DNA of 64,000 nt from Streptomyces sp. NBC_00286. GTDB lineage: Bacteria; Actinomycetota; Actinomycetes; Streptomycetales; Streptomycetaceae. Both the position numbers and the translations under genes were made by a program. Shown here one piece after another: positions 27,815-37,044 of the stretch. Each line of letters begins with the position of its first letter. The stretch's first letter is position 1. The stretch is from contig NZ_CP108054.1 of NCBI RefSeq assembly GCF_036173125.1, positions 8,213,001 to 8,277,000 on the forward strand, read 5' to 3'. Below the pieces are notes generated by a model. It did not search any database. It was not told the DNA's origin and saw only the letters and a program-made list of their open reading frames with translations.

Positions 27815-27848
27815 CGAAGGTGGCGTCGCCGGGCAGACGCCACCTTCG
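27815..27848. terminator. Bidirectional hairpin terminator
   Basis: cgaaggtggcgtc and gacgccaccttcg form a perfect 13-bp stem with an 8-base loop, between the lipase stop and the stop of the convergent response-regulator gene. Confidence 0.9.
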
Positions 27849-27868
27849 ACACGGGCCCCAGGCCAGCC

Positions 27869-28543
27869 CTAGGCCTGCCACTGGTAGCGGCGCTCGGGCC
27901 GGCCCGTGTGCCCGTAGCGCAGCGACACCTCGGCCCGGTCCGTGACGGTGAGGTACTCGAGGTAGCGGCGTGCGCTGACACGGGAGATGCCGACCCGGGT
28001 CGCGCACTCGGCCGCGGACAGGGTTCCTTCGGCTGTGCGCAGTACGCGTTCGACCAGTTCCGCGGTCTCCACGCTCATCCCCTTCGGCAGTGTGGGCGTC
28101 TTGGCCGACGTCGCCACCCTGCCCAGTGCCCGGTCCACGTCGGCCTGCCCGGTTACCACGGCGGCGTGCAGATTGCCGCGCCGGGCGCTGTAACGTTCCA
28201 GTCGTTCCTTGAGGTCGGCGGCGTCGAACGGTTTCAGCAGGTAGTCGACCACGCCCTGCCGGACGGCGCCCCGGACGGCCTCTGCCTCGCGGGCGGCGCT
28301 GATCACCAGCACATCGCAGTCATGGCCCGCCGTCCGCAGCCGGGGAATGACATCCAGACCGAACATGTCGGGCAGATAGAGATCGAGGAGAACCAAGTCG
28401 GGCTGCAACTCGGCGACGGCGGTGAGCGCCTGCTCCCCGCAGTTCACCGTTCCGACCACACGGAAGCCCTCGACACCGTCGACGAATCCGCGGTGGATCC
28501 GCGCCACCATGAAATCGTCCTCGACAACCAGTACATCGATCAC
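27869..28543 (-). CDS. Response regulator, CitB/DcuR type
   Basis: 224 residues. Receiver domain 1-120 with acidic pocket Glu8-Asp9-Asp10, phospho-acceptor Asp54 (LVLLDLYLPDM), and the late Lys in DYLLKPFD. C-terminal helix-turn-helix (LSAAECATRVGISRVSARRYLEYL) of the CitB class. Starts at GTG 28543, overlapping the kinase stop (GTGA). Expected to activate the divergent tctCBA operon in response to tri- or dicarboxylates. Confidence 0.9.
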   Translation of the reverse strand: MIDVLVVEDDFMVARIHRGFVDGVEGFRVVGTVNCGEQALTAVAELQPDLVLLDLYLPDMFGLDVIPRLRTAGHDCDVLVISAAREAEAVRGAVRQGVVDYLLKPFDAADLKERLERYSARRGNLHAAVVTGQADVDRALGRVATSAKTPTLPKGMSVETAELVERVLRTAEGTLSAAECATRVGISRVSARRYLEYLTVTDRAEVSLRYGHTGRPERRYQWQA

Positions 28544-30231
28544 CGGACTCCCTCCGTCTCGCGATCGGTCAACTGCCCCACGGACATCCGGGCCGTGAAC
28601 ATGGCGCCCGGCTCTGTATTGGCCACCGACACCTCGCCACCTCTGCGCGTGCAGACCAGCCGGGTGAGCGCCAGACCGATACCGCGGTCGCCACCCTGTG
28701 CGGCCTTCGTGGTGAAGCCGTGGGAGAACACCTCCTGCGCGAGCTCGGGAGCCACGCCGGGGCCCGAGTCGCGTACCACGATCTCCACGCTGGAGGCGTC
28801 CTGGCGCAGCTCGACCTCCACCCAGGCGTCGTCCTCGTGGCCCGAGGCCGCGGCCGCGTCGAGGGCGTTGTCGACGAGATTCCCGAGCACCGTCGCCACG
28901 TCCGCGGCGTCCATCGGCTCCAGCCTGTCCAGCGCCGTGAGCTCCGAGATCCGCAGCCTGACCTTGCGCTCCGCCGCGAGCGCGGACTTGGCCATGAGCA
29001 GCGCGGCGACGGCCCGGTCGCGGACCCGGCTGGTGAGGGTCAGATCGAGCGACTCACGGTGCTTCCGCAGGGCACGGACGTAACGTACGACCTCGTCGTG
29101 CTCGCCGATCTGGATGAGTCCGGAGATGGTGTGCAGCTGGTTGGAGAACTCGTGGGCCTGCGCTCGAAGCAGTTCGGTGCTGCTGCGGAACGAGCCCAGT
29201 TCGCGTTCGAGTTGGGCCAGTTCCGTACGGTCCCGAAGGGTTGTCACCGAGCCCAGCCGACGGCCGTCCTTGGTGACGTCCATCCGGTTCATCACCAGCA
29301 CCCGGCCCCGGCGTACGACCACCTCGTCGCGCCGCTCGGTGGCGTGTTCGGCGCCGTGCTCACCGGCTTGACTGTGCTCGGTGCCGTGCTCACCGCCGGT
29401 CCCGGCCAGTACGTCGTACAGCCTGCCCGCGATCCCCAGATCGCCCAGGCTCATTCCGACGCAGTCCTCGGGAAGCTCGAGCAGTCTGCGGCCGACCTCG
29501 TTGACCAGGGTGATCCGTAGCTGCGGGTCGAGCGCGACCACGCCCTCGGCGATACCGAACAGCATCGCCTCGCGGTGCTCGGCGAGACCGGCGATCTCGC
29601 GGGGTTCGAGGCCGAGGGTCTGGCGCTTGATCCGCCGGGCCAGCAGCCAGGACCCGGCCACCCCGAGCACGCTCGCGATGCCGAGGTAGGTCAGCAGATA
29701 CGACGAGGCGCCGCTCAGACGCTGCCAGACCGTCGGCGAGGCCCGTCCGACCATGACCGTGCCGAGATGCTTGCCGACGTCGGGCTTTTTCTCGCCGAGT
29801 ACCGGGACTTGGGCCACCAGCTCGCGGACCCCGTCCACCGGCAGCTCCCCCGACCAGCCGCGCGCCTGCGACACGCTCGGCCCGTCGACCGGCAGCCGCG
29901 TCCCCACCAGCGTGGGATTGGTGGCCGCGACGATCCGGCCGTGGGCGTCGGCGACCGTGACGGAAGTGACGTTCGCCGGGGTGAGCTTGGTCTGGAGCAG
30001 CGGTGCGAGGGTCTCGGCGGGTGCGGGACGGACGAGCTGGCTGCGCATGAGTGGGTTTCCGGCCAGTTCCTCGGCGAGGGCGGTCACCCGGCGGCCCTCG
30101 ACCCGGTCGAACGTCGCCTTCGACTGCGACAGCGAGACGGCGGCGACCGCGACGAGCACGACCACGACGCCGACGAGCTGCAATACCAGCAGCTCACCGG
30201 CGAGCGTATGGCGGCGGGACGTCACGACCAC
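28540..30231 (-). CDS. Sensor histidine kinase, CitA/DcuS type
   Basis: About 563 residues. N-terminal membrane segment, extracytoplasmic sensor (about 35-170), second membrane segment (about 175-200), PAS domain (about 210-320), then the SpoOB-type phospho-acceptor region RAQAHEFSNQLHTISGLIQIG and an HATPase domain (NLVDNALDAA, RDSGPGV, GDRGIGLALTRLV). The PAS domain carries a His/Glu-rich insertion of about 25 residues (EHGTEHSQAGEHGAEH). Start uncertain: GTG 30231 chosen, GTG 30225 or TTG 30249 possible. Senses a carboxylate outside the cell and drives the adjacent regulator. Confidence 0.88.
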   Translation of the reverse strand: MVVTSRRHTLAGELLVLQLVGVVVVLVAVAAVSLSQSKATFDRVEGRRVTALAEELAGNPLMRSQLVRPAPAETLAPLLQTKLTPANVTSVTVADAHGRIVAATNPTLVGTRLPVDGPSVSQARGWSGELPVDGVRELVAQVPVLGEKKPDVGKHLGTVMVGRASPTVWQRLSGASSYLLTYLGIASVLGVAGSWLLARRIKRQTLGLEPREIAGLAEHREAMLFGIAEGVVALDPQLRITLVNEVGRRLLELPEDCVGMSLGDLGIAGRLYDVLAGTGGEHGTEHSQAGEHGAEHATERRDEVVVRRGRVLVMNRMDVTKDGRRLGSVTTLRDRTELAQLERELGSFRSSTELLRAQAHEFSNQLHTISGLIQIGEHDEVVRYVRALRKHRESLDLTLTSRVRDRAVAALLMAKSALAAERKVRLRISELTALDRLEPMDAADVATVLGNLVDNALDAAAASGHEDDAWVEVELRQDASSVEIVVRDSGPGVAPELAQEVFSHGFTTKAAQGGDRGIGLALTRLVCTRRGGEVSVANTEPGAMFTARMSVGQLTDRETEGVR

Positions 30232-30328
30232 TATGAACTCAACCTTCAATGCTCACACAAGGGAGACGGGCTGTCCGAGGAACCGCACAATCATGGCGCC
30301 GGACCCGCCCAAGCGAAAGAGATGAGCC

Positions 30329-31339
30329 ATGAGAACTCGCAGAGCCGCACTTCTCGGCGCTCTTGCCACCGTGTCGATGCTCGCTGCCAGTGCCTGCGGT
30401 GCCACCGCGGACAAGGAGGAATCGGGGAGTGCGGGCGCGGCCGACAAGCCCGTCACAGGTCTGCGCCTCATGGTGCCCAACACCCCTGGTGGAGGGTATG
30501 ACACGACCGCCAGGACCGCCGCCCAGGTGATGCAGGACACGAAGGTGGCCTCCAGTGTCCAGGTGTACAACCTGCCCGGCGCCGGCGGCACCGTGGGCCT
30601 GCAGCGCCTGGTGAACGAGAAGGGCAACGGCAAGCTGGCCATGCAGATGGGGCTGGGAGTCGTCGGCGCCTCGTACACCTCGAAGTCGAAGGCGACGCTG
30701 ACCGACACCACGCCGATCGCCAGGCTGATCGAGGAGGCCGGCGCGATCGTCGTGTCGAAGGACTCCCCGTACAAGACGATCGACGACCTTGTCGCCGCGT
30801 GGAAGAAGGACCCCAAGAAGGTGGCCGTGGGCGGTGGCTCCTCGCCGGGCGGCCCGGACCATCTGCTTCCGATGCAGTTGGCGAAGACCGTCGGCATCGA
30901 ACCGAAGGACGTCAACTACGTCGGGTACGACGGCGGCGGTGAGCTGCTGCCCGCCATCCTCGGCAACAAGATCGCCTTCGGGGCCAGTGGATTCGGCGAG
31001 TTCCTCGACCAGATCGAGGCGGGACAGGTGCGGGTGCTGGCGGTGACCAGCGAGAAGCCGATCGACGCGGTGAAGGACGCCCCCACCCTCAAGGACTCCG
31101 GGATCGACCTGGTCTTCACCAACTGGCGCGGCATCGTCGCCCCTCCGGGGATCACCGACGAGCAGAAGAAGACCTGGATCGACTCCCTGACCAAGATGCA
31201 CGACTCGGAGCAGTGGAAGGCCGAGCTGACCAAGCGCGGCTGGACGGACGCCTTCACCACCGGTGACGAGTTCGGCACCTACCTGAAGGAGCAGGACAAG
31301 GCCGTCGCCGACCTGCTGGCAGAGCTCGGCCTGGCATGA
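30329..31339 (+). CDS. tctC: TctC-type tricarboxylate-binding lipoprotein
   Basis: 336 residues with lipobox ASAC (Cys23) and the Bug/TctC fold: LMVPNTPGGGYDTTAR (ligand-binding loop), VYNLPGAGGTVGLQRLV, VGGGSSPGGPDHLLPMQLAK, WRGIVAPPGITDEQ. It captures citrate-like carboxylates for the TctAB permease. First gene of tctCBA; the next start overlaps its stop (ATGA). Confidence 0.9.
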   Translation: MRTRRAALLGALATVSMLAASACGATADKEESGSAGAADKPVTGLRLMVPNTPGGGYDTTARTAAQVMQDTKVASSVQVYNLPGAGGTVGLQRLVNEKGNGKLAMQMGLGVVGASYTSKSKATLTDTTPIARLIEEAGAIVVSKDSPYKTIDDLVAAWKKDPKKVAVGGGSSPGGPDHLLPMQLAKTVGIEPKDVNYVGYDGGGELLPAILGNKIAFGASGFGEFLDQIEAGQVRVLAVTSEKPIDAVKDAPTLKDSGIDLVFTNWRGIVAPPGITDEQKKTWIDSLTKMHDSEQWKAELTKRGWTDAFTTGDEFGTYLKEQDKAVADLLAELGLA

Positions 31340-31869
31340 GCTCCGAGCTGAACGAACGGAGCGTGGACGACGCCCGTCCGCCCCGGGGTGGGGACCGCGC
31401 ACAGTACGGAGTGTGCGCGTTCCTCGCCCTGCTGGGCACGGCCGTCATCGTGGACGGGCTCGGGATAGCGCACGTCACCAACAGCACCGACCCGGTCGGG
31501 CCGCGCACGGTGCCGGTGCTCCTGGGTGTGCTGCTCCTGGTGGTCGCGGTGGTGTACGCGGTCGACGTGGCCCGGGGCGGCCACGGTGAGCCGGAGGCCG
31601 GCGAGGACGTCGACCTGACCACGGGCAGCGACTGGCGCACCGTACTGATGCTGATCGCCGCTTTCGTGGTGAACGCGGTGCTGATCGAACCGCTCGGCTG
31701 GGTGATCAGCGGCACGCTGCTCTTCTGGGGCACCGCCTTCGCCCTCGGGAACCGGCACTACGTCCGCAATCTGCTGATCGCGGTGACGCTGTCGCTCACC
31801 ACGTTCTACGCCTTCGCGATCGGGCTCGGCGTCAACCTCCCGGCCGGTGTGCTGCAAGGGATCCTGTGA
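31336..31869 (+). CDS. tctB: TctB, small permease subunit of tripartite tricarboxylate transporter
   Basis: 177 residues with four predicted membrane segments and the usual weakly conserved TctB layout: a first helix after [22 protein letters not shown], a cytoplasmic acidic loop, then [22 protein letters not shown]. It overlaps tctC and tctA at both ends, so the three are coupled. Confidence 0.85.
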   Translation: MSSELNERSVDDARPPRGGDRAQYGVCAFLALLGTAVIVDGLGIAHVTNSTDPVGPRTVPVLLGVLLLVVAVVYAVDVARGGHGEPEAGEDVDLTTGSDWRTVLMLIAAFVVNAVLIEPLGWVISGTLLFWGTAFALGNRHYVRNLLIAVTLSLTTFYAFAIGLGVNLPAGVLQGIL

Positions 31870-33368
31870 TGGATAACCTGAACAACCTCATGCAGGGCTT
31901 CGCGGACGTCATGGACCCGATGAACCTGCTGCTGGCGCTGATCGGCGTCCTCGTCGGCACCGCTGTGGGCGTGCTGCCGGGCATCGGCCCGGCGATGACG
32001 GTGGCCCTGCTGCTGCCGATCACCTACGGCATGGAGCCGGTGCAGGCGTTCATCATGTTCGCGGGCATCTTCTACGGCGGCATGTACGGCGGCTCGACCA
32101 CCTCCATCCTGCTGAACACCCCCGGCGAGTCGTCCTCGGTGGTGACGGCCATCGAGGGCAACAAGATGGCCAAGGCCGGCCGGGCCGCGCAGGCGCTCGC
32201 CACCGCCGCGATCGGTTCCTTCGTGGCGGGCACGATCGGCACCCTGCTGCTGGTGCTGGTCACCCCGATCGTGGTGGACTTCGCGGTCAGTCTGGGCGCG
32301 CCGGACTACTTCGCCCTGATGCTGCTCTCCTTCATCGCGGTCACGTCGGTGCTGGGCTCGTCCCGCGTCCGGGGCCTGATCTCGCTGCTGCTGGGCCTGA
32401 CCATCGGCATGGTCGGCATCGACGCGGTGTCCGGACAGCAACGGCTCACCCTGGGCGTCCCCCAGCTCGCGGACGGGATCGACGTGGTCGTCGTGGCCGT
32501 CGGAATCTTCGCCGTCGGCGAGGCGCTGTGGGTGGCCGCGCATCTGCGGCGCAGGCCCGCCGAGATCATCCCGGTCGGCAGGCCGTGGATGGGCAAGAAG
32601 GACTGGAAGCGGTCGTGGAAGCCCTGGCTGCGGGGCACGGCGTACGGTTTCCCGTTCGGTGCGCTCCCGGCAGGCGGTGCGGAGATCCCGACCTTCCTGT
32701 CGTACGCGACGGAGAAGCGGCTGACCAAGCACCCCGAGGAGTTCGGCAAGGGCGCCATCGAGGGTGTGGCCGGTCCGGAGGCGGCGAACAACGCCTCCGC
32801 GGCGGGCACCCTGGTCCCGATGCTGGCCCTCGGCCTGCCGACGAACGCGACGGCCGCGGTCATGCTGGCGGCGTTCCAGGGGTACGGCATCCAGCCCGGG
32901 CCGCTGCTGTTCGACCGTGAGGCGAGCCTCGTCTGGGTGCTGATCGCCAGCCTGTTCATCGGCAACCTGCTCCTGCTCCTGTTGAACCTGCCGCTCGCGC
33001 CCGCCTGGGCGAAGCTGCTGCAGATTCCGCGCCCCTATCTGTACGCGGGAATCCTGTTCTTCGCGTCGATGGGTGCGTACGCCGTCAACGCCCAGCCCCT
33101 GGACCTGTTCGTGCTGCTGGCGCTGGGGCTCCTCGGGTTCGCGATGCGACGGTTCGGCCTGCCGGTGCTGCCGCTGATCGTCGGCGTCATCCTCGGCCCG
33201 CGAGCCGAACTGCAGGGACGGCGCTCCCTGCAACTGTCGGGAGGCGAACTGTCCGGGCTGGTGGGCGGACCGGTGTCCTACGTGGTCTACACGGCGATCC
33301 TGCTGGTGCTCGTCTGGCCGCTGATCCGGAGGTTCGTCGTACGTCCCCTGCGTGAGCGAAGTGCCTGA
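31869..33368 (+). CDS. tctA: TctA, large permease subunit of tripartite tricarboxylate transporter
   Basis: 499 residues, about 11-12 membrane segments. Signature motifs: [48 protein letters not shown], and [47 protein letters not shown] near residue 300. Secondary carboxylate transporter energised by an ion gradient. ATG 31869 chosen (TGATG overlap); GTG 31866 is also possible. Confidence 0.92.
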   Translation: MDNLNNLMQGFADVMDPMNLLLALIGVLVGTAVGVLPGIGPAMTVALLLPITYGMEPVQAFIMFAGIFYGGMYGGSTTSILLNTPGESSSVVTAIEGNKMAKAGRAAQALATAAIGSFVAGTIGTLLLVLVTPIVVDFAVSLGAPDYFALMLLSFIAVTSVLGSSRVRGLISLLLGLTIGMVGIDAVSGQQRLTLGVPQLADGIDVVVVAVGIFAVGEALWVAAHLRRRPAEIIPVGRPWMGKKDWKRSWKPWLRGTAYGFPFGALPAGGAEIPTFLSYATEKRLTKHPEEFGKGAIEGVAGPEAANNASAAGTLVPMLALGLPTNATAAVMLAAFQGYGIQPGPLLFDREASLVWVLIASLFIGNLLLLLLNLPLAPAWAKLLQIPRPYLYAGILFFASMGAYAVNAQPLDLFVLLALGLLGFAMRRFGLPVLPLIVGVILGPRAELQGRRSLQLSGGELSGLVGGPVSYVVYTAILLVLVWPLIRRFVVRPLRERSA

Positions 33369-33411
33369 GAGCGGCTGAGAGTCCTGAGAGTGCCTGGGAG
33401 GAAGAGCAGAC

Positions 33412-33807
33412 ATGACCGTACTGGTCGGATACGTACCCTCACCCGAGGGTGAGGCCGCGCTGCGCGCGGGGATCGACGAGGCCCGCCTGCGCGGCGAGAA
33501 GCTGCTGGTGGTGAACACCTCGCGCGGTGATGCCCTGGTCGACCCGCGCTTCGCGCAAGCGCCGGATCTGGCCCATGTCCGCGAGGACCTGGCCGCGCTG
33601 GGGATCGAGTTCGACATCCGCCAGCTGCTCGGCGCAGGCGACGCCGCCGACGAGATCATCGAACTGGCGGAGCAGGCCGATGTGTCCCTCGTGGTGATCG
33701 GTCTCCGGCGGCGCAGCGCGGTCGGCAAGCTGATCATGGGCTCCCAGGCGCAGCAGATCCTGCTGGGCGCCGAGTGCCCGGTCCTCGCGGTGAAGGCGGC
33801 GCAGTAG
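33412..33807 (+). CDS. Universal stress protein (UspA family)
   Basis: 131 residues, single Usp domain: VLVGYVPSPEGEAAL at the N-terminus and the nucleotide-binding motif G-x2-x-G-x9-G-(S) as GLRRRSAVGKLIMGSQAQQILLGAECPVLAVK. Separated from tctA by 43 bases, probably same transcript. Its stop directly abuts the next ATG. Confidence 0.87.
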   Translation: MTVLVGYVPSPEGEAALRAGIDEARLRGEKLLVVNTSRGDALVDPRFAQAPDLAHVREDLAALGIEFDIRQLLGAGDAADEIIELAEQADVSLVVIGLRRRSAVGKLIMGSQAQQILLGAECPVLAVKAAQ

Positions 33808-35025
33808 ATGATCCTGAGGACGTTCGGCTGGTCGTTCGCCGTCACGGCGGCCGGCCTTGCCTTCGCCGCGTGGCAGTGGGGCTGGGAGGCCTTCGGGATC
33901 GTACTGATCCTGTCGATCCTCGAGATCTCGCTGTCCTTCGACAACGCGGTCGTCAATGCCGGAATCCTGAAGAAGATGAATGCCTTCTGGCAGCGGATCT
34001 TCCTCACCATCGGCATCCTGGTCGCGGTGTTCGGTATGCGGCTGGTCTTCCCGGTCGTGATCGTCGCCATCAGCGCCCAAGTCGGCCCCATCGAGGCGGT
34101 GCAGCTCGCCATCGAGGATCCGGGCCGATACGAGGACCTGGTCACCGACGCCCACCCTGCGATCGCGGCCTTCGGCGGCATGTTCCTGCTGATGATCTTC
34201 CTCGACTTCGTCTTCGAGGACCGGGACATCAAGTGGCTCGCCTGGCTGGAACGCCCGCTCGCCAAGCTCGGCAAGATCGACATGCTGTCCGCGTGCGTCG
34301 CACTCATCGTTCTGCTGGTGACCGCGATGACCTTCGCCACCCACGCGCATGTCAGCACGGGCCATGCGGACAAGGCGGCCACGGTCCTGCTCTCCGGCGT
34401 CGCCGGTCTGATCACCTATCTGGTCGTGGGCGGCCTGTCCGGATACTTCGAGGACAAGCTCGAAGAAGAAGAGGAGCACGAACACGAGGAAGAGGAGAAG
34501 GCGAGAGCCGAGGGCAAGCCGGTCTCGGCGGTCGGTCTCGCCGGCAAGGCCGCGTTCTTCCTCTTCCTGTACCTCGAGGTCCTGGACGCGTCCTTCTCCT
34601 TCGACGGCGTGATCGGCGCCTTCGCCATCACCAACCACATCTTCTGGATGGCGCTCGGCCTGGGCATCGGCGCCATGTATGTCCGCTCACTGACGGTCTA
34701 CCTGGTCCGCCAGGGCACCCTGGACGACTACGTCTACCTGGAGCACGGCGCCCACTACGCCATCGGCGCCCTCGCCACGATCCTGCTCATCACCATCCAG
34801 CACCAGATCAGCGAGATCATCACCGGCCTGGTCGGTGTCTTCCTGATCGCGGCATCCTTCCTCTCGTCCGTCCGCCGCAACAGGTCGCTCGAGGCATCCG
34901 AGGCATCCGAGGCATCCGAGGCATCCGAGGCATCCGAGGCATCCGAGGCATCCGAGGCATCCGAGGCGTCCGAGGCGAAAGCCCTGACCTCTGACGGCAA
35001 GACCGAGACCCCGTCCGAGGTGTGA
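33808..35025 (+). CDS. TerC-like DUF475 integral membrane protein
   Basis: 405 residues, about nine membrane segments. DUF475/TerC landmarks: SILEISLSFDNAVVNAGIL, and the repeat-like second motif LEVLDASFSFDGVIGAFAITNHIFWMALGLG; intramembrane Asp residues suggest metal or ion transport. An acidic Glu/His-rich loop (EEEEHEHEEEEK) sits near residue 220. The C-terminus ends with ten or so Glu-Ala-Ser tripeptides. It begins immediately after the Usp stop, so the pair is co-translated. TerC relatives function in tellurite/metal stress; the exact role here is unknown. Confidence 0.85.
   Translation: MILRTFGWSFAVTAAGLAFAAWQWGWEAFGIVLILSILEISLSFDNAVVNAGILKKMNAFWQRIFLTIGILVAVFGMRLVFPVVIVAISAQVGPIEAVQLAIEDPGRYEDLVTDAHPAIAAFGGMFLLMIFLDFVFEDRDIKWLAWLERPLAKLGKIDMLSACVALIVLLVTAMTFATHAHVSTGHADKAATVLLSGVAGLITYLVVGGLSGYFEDKLEEEEEHEHEEEEKARAEGKPVSAVGLAGKAAFFLFLYLEVLDASFSFDGVIGAFAITNHIFWMALGLGIGAMYVRSLTVYLVRQGTLDDYVYLEHGAHYAIGALATILLITIQHQISEIITGLVGVFLIAASFLSSVRRNRSLEASEASEASEASEASEASEASEASEASEAKALTSDGKTETPSEV
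34890..34978. repeat. 9-bp tandem repeat (gaggcatcc) in DUF475 gene
   Basis: Eight perfect head-to-tail copies of gaggcatcc and further copies ending gaggcgtcc encode Glu-Ala-Ser at the protein's C-terminus. The unit is a multiple of three, so copy-number change alters length but not frame. Confidence 0.92.
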
Positions 35026-35036
35026 CCGGCCGGCGA

Positions 35037-35082
35037 CCGCAGGTATGACGTAGCCATGACCGCAGGTATGACGTGGCTATGA
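35037..35082. repeat. 23-bp direct repeat before acetyltransferase gene
   Basis: accgcaggtatgacgtagccatg (35037-35059) is followed at once by accgcaggtatgacgtggctatg, then a third partial copy in the coding start. The repeat duplicates the start-codon region, giving several ATGs. Confidence 0.85.
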
Positions 35083-35540
35083 CCGCAGGCACGACTGACG
35101 ACATCCGCCTCGCCGAAGCCGGTGACGAGCCCGCCGTGAAGGCCGTGATCGACGCGGCGTTCCAGCCCTACATCGAGCGCATCGGGCTGGTGCCCGTGCC
35201 GATGGAGGCCGACCATGCGGCGAACATCGCGGCGGGGCGGGTGTACGTCACCGGGGAACCGATGGTGGGCCTCCTCGTTCTGGAGGCCCACGAGGACCAC
35301 CTGTACCTCGACACCATCGCCGTCCACCCCGACGCCCACGGGCAGGGCATCGGGCGACGGCTGCTCGCATTCGTGGACGCACGCGCGCGTGCGCTGGGAC
35401 TGGCCGAGGTTCGGCTCTGTACGAACGCGATGATGTGGGAGAACCAGAAGCTGTACCCGAGATACGGCTACGAGCTCATGGAACGCCGCGCGGAGGGGCC
35501 GTACGACCGGCTCCACTACCGCAAGCGGCTGGCGCCCTGA
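35079..35540 (+). CDS. GNAT-family N-acetyltransferase
   Basis: 153 residues. Acetyl-CoA site LDTIAVHPDAHGQGIGRRLLAFVDARARALG (motif A, Q-x-x-G-x-G-x) and a C-terminal YPRYGYELMERR. Cytoplasmic transferase, acceptor unknown. Start ATG 35079 or GTG 35073; the region is duplicated, which blurs the choice. Confidence 0.85.
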   Translation: MTAGTTDDIRLAEAGDEPAVKAVIDAAFQPYIERIGLVPVPMEADHAANIAAGRVYVTGEPMVGLLVLEAHEDHLYLDTIAVHPDAHGQGIGRRLLAFVDARARALGLAEVRLCTNAMMWENQKLYPRYGYELMERRAEGPYDRLHYRKRLAP

Positions 35541-35596
35541 GGGTTCTCAGCCGGTTCAGGGCGGCTTCAGCCTTGGAGACCTGGTGGCCGGGTGGG

Positions 35597-35731
35597 TCAG
35601 CCGTCCGGCCACCAGGTGCGTTGGATGTCTTTACGGACTTCTGGGCGCTCGGCGGTGCGTTCGTCGGCCTCGTCCCGGACACGGCGGGAGTCCGACTTCC
35701 TGAGGGGCTTCTGCAGGGTCACACGACGCAT
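35597..35731 (-). CDS. Small basic protein, 44 residues
   Basis: MRRVTLQKPLRKSDSRR... followed by an acidic/basic mixed helix and a Trp-Trp-Pro-Asp-Gly end. The ATG at 35731 has an excellent AAGGAGG six bases upstream, which is the main evidence that it is real. It is highly charged with no membrane segment or Cys. I recall similar short proteins in Streptomyces but know no function. Longer in-frame starts lack an RBS. Confidence 0.65.
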   Translation of the reverse strand: MRRVTLQKPLRKSDSRRVRDEADERTAERPEVRKDIQRTWWPDG

Positions 35732-35905
35732 GACTGCCTCCTTGGGTCTACCGGGTATCGCGGTTGTATGGGTAGACCGTTCCGGGGAGCGTGACTCATC
35801 GAGGGCCGCCTGTCTGTGGCGGCGGTCACCCACTGGCCTGCGGTTTCAGTGGCGGTTGTCACGCTCGGCCCCGGCATTGTCAGTGCCGGGTGTCACTCTG
35901 GGCAC

Positions 35906-36529
35906 ATGGCGACCAACAGTGAGCGCGAGACATGGACCGACGTCGACTGGGACGCCGAGTCCACCACCTTCGACGACGAGCCCGACCACGGGCTGCGCGA
36001 CCCCGCCGTGCGCGAGGCCTGGGCCGCCCGGCTCCGCGGCTGGCTGCCCCGCGGCCCGTCCGACGTACTGGACCTCGGCTGCGGCACCGGCAGCCTGTCC
36101 CTCCTCGCCTCCGAACAGCGCCACCGGGTCACCGGCGTCGACCTCTCGCCCCGCATGGTCGACCTCGCCCGTGCCAAGCTGGCCGGCCGCGACGCGGTCT
36201 TCCTCGTGGGCGACGCGGCGGCTCCGCCGGTCGGCGAGCAGCGCTTCGACGTCGTGCTCGTACGACACGTGCTGTGGGCGTTGCCCGATCCCGAGCGTGC
36301 CTTGCGGCACTGGCGGGGGTTGCTGCGCCCTGGCGGACGGCTCGTGTTGATAGAGGGGTTGTGGGGGACGGTGGGACCGGGGGGCCGGGTGGGGATATCC
36401 GCCGACCGGCTGACCGCGCTACTGACGCCGCTGATGCGGGACGTCCGGGTGGAGCGGCTGTCGGAGGAGGCGTTGTTGTGGGGGCGGGAGGTGGAGGACG
36501 AGCGGTATGCGGTGGTGGGGGTGGTCTGA
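35906..36529 (+). CDS. Class I SAM-dependent methyltransferase
   Basis: 207 residues. Methyltransf_11/25 fold: VLDLGCGTGSLSLLASEQ (motif I), VTGVDLSPRMVDLARAKL, FDVVLVRHVLWALPDPERAL and LRPGGRLVLIEG. Substrate unknown. Start ATG 35906 begins just before the conserved core; there is no clear RBS, so translation may be leaderless. Confidence 0.85.
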   Translation: MATNSERETWTDVDWDAESTTFDDEPDHGLRDPAVREAWAARLRGWLPRGPSDVLDLGCGTGSLSLLASEQRHRVTGVDLSPRMVDLARAKLAGRDAVFLVGDAAAPPVGEQRFDVVLVRHVLWALPDPERALRHWRGLLRPGGRLVLIEGLWGTVGPGGRVGISADRLTALLTPLMRDVRVERLSEEALLWGREVEDERYAVVGVV

Positions 36530-36563
36530 GATCTGCGTTGATCTGCGTTGTCGCTGGCGCCGG

Positions 36564-37031
36564 TCAAGCCAGGAGTGCCTCGAAGTCGCCCTCGCGGGCT
36601 AGGAGTTCCAGTTCGTCCAGTGCGGACATGGCGGCGGATGCGGCGTCGGGGTCGGTCTGGGGTAGACCGCTGGCTGCGAATTCGTCCTCGTCCAGGCGGA
36701 GTACCGTTCTGCCGTCCGCGGAGCGCCAGAGGTCCAGGTCGAGGTCCTCTACGACTAGTTCGGTGCCGGAGAGGACGGCCGGGCGGGTGATGTCGGTGTA
36801 CCAGCCTTTGAGGGTGCCTGTGGAATCGCGGACCTCCTTCACCGCATACCAGCGGTCGCGCCAGTAGTACTCGGTGAAGATGTCGCCGGACTCGAACCGT
36901 ACGAAGCCGAAGTCGCGGGCTACGTCGCCGGCCCAGGGGGCGCGGACGGTGATCCTTGTGCCGTCGTCGGCGAGTAGTTCGGCGGGGTAGCGGATCTTCG
37001 TGCGGCCCGCCTTGACCAGGACGATGTCCAA
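36564..37031 (-). CDS. DUF402 (FomD-like) protein
   Basis: About 155 residues. DUF402 barrel: RYPAELLADDGTRITVRAPWAGD, FGFVRFESGDIFTEYYWRDRWYAVKEVRD, LKGWYTDITRPAVLSGTELVVEDLDLDLWRSADG, with conserved Asp/Glu metal ligands. Relatives hydrolyse nucleotide-phosphonate or nucleoside diphosphate linkages. The start is uncertain: TTG 37031 is the first usable codon in frame. The gene follows the acetyltransferase on the same strand and lies just beyond its stop. Confidence 0.8.
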   Translation of the reverse strand: MDIVLVKAGRTKIRYPAELLADDGTRITVRAPWAGDVARDFGFVRFESGDIFTEYYWRDRWYAVKEVRDSTGTLKGWYTDITRPAVLSGTELVVEDLDLDLWRSADGRTVLRLDEDEFAASGLPQTDPDAASAAMSALDELELLAREGDFEALLA

Positions 37032-37044
37032 CCGGTGTGCGGCA

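Noticed and set aside
31806..34415. 869-codon open frame on the minus strand across tctA, usp and DUF475
   Set aside because: It is antisense to three genes with clear motifs. Composition is Arg/Ser/Pro-rich as expected of a GC-rich shadow frame.
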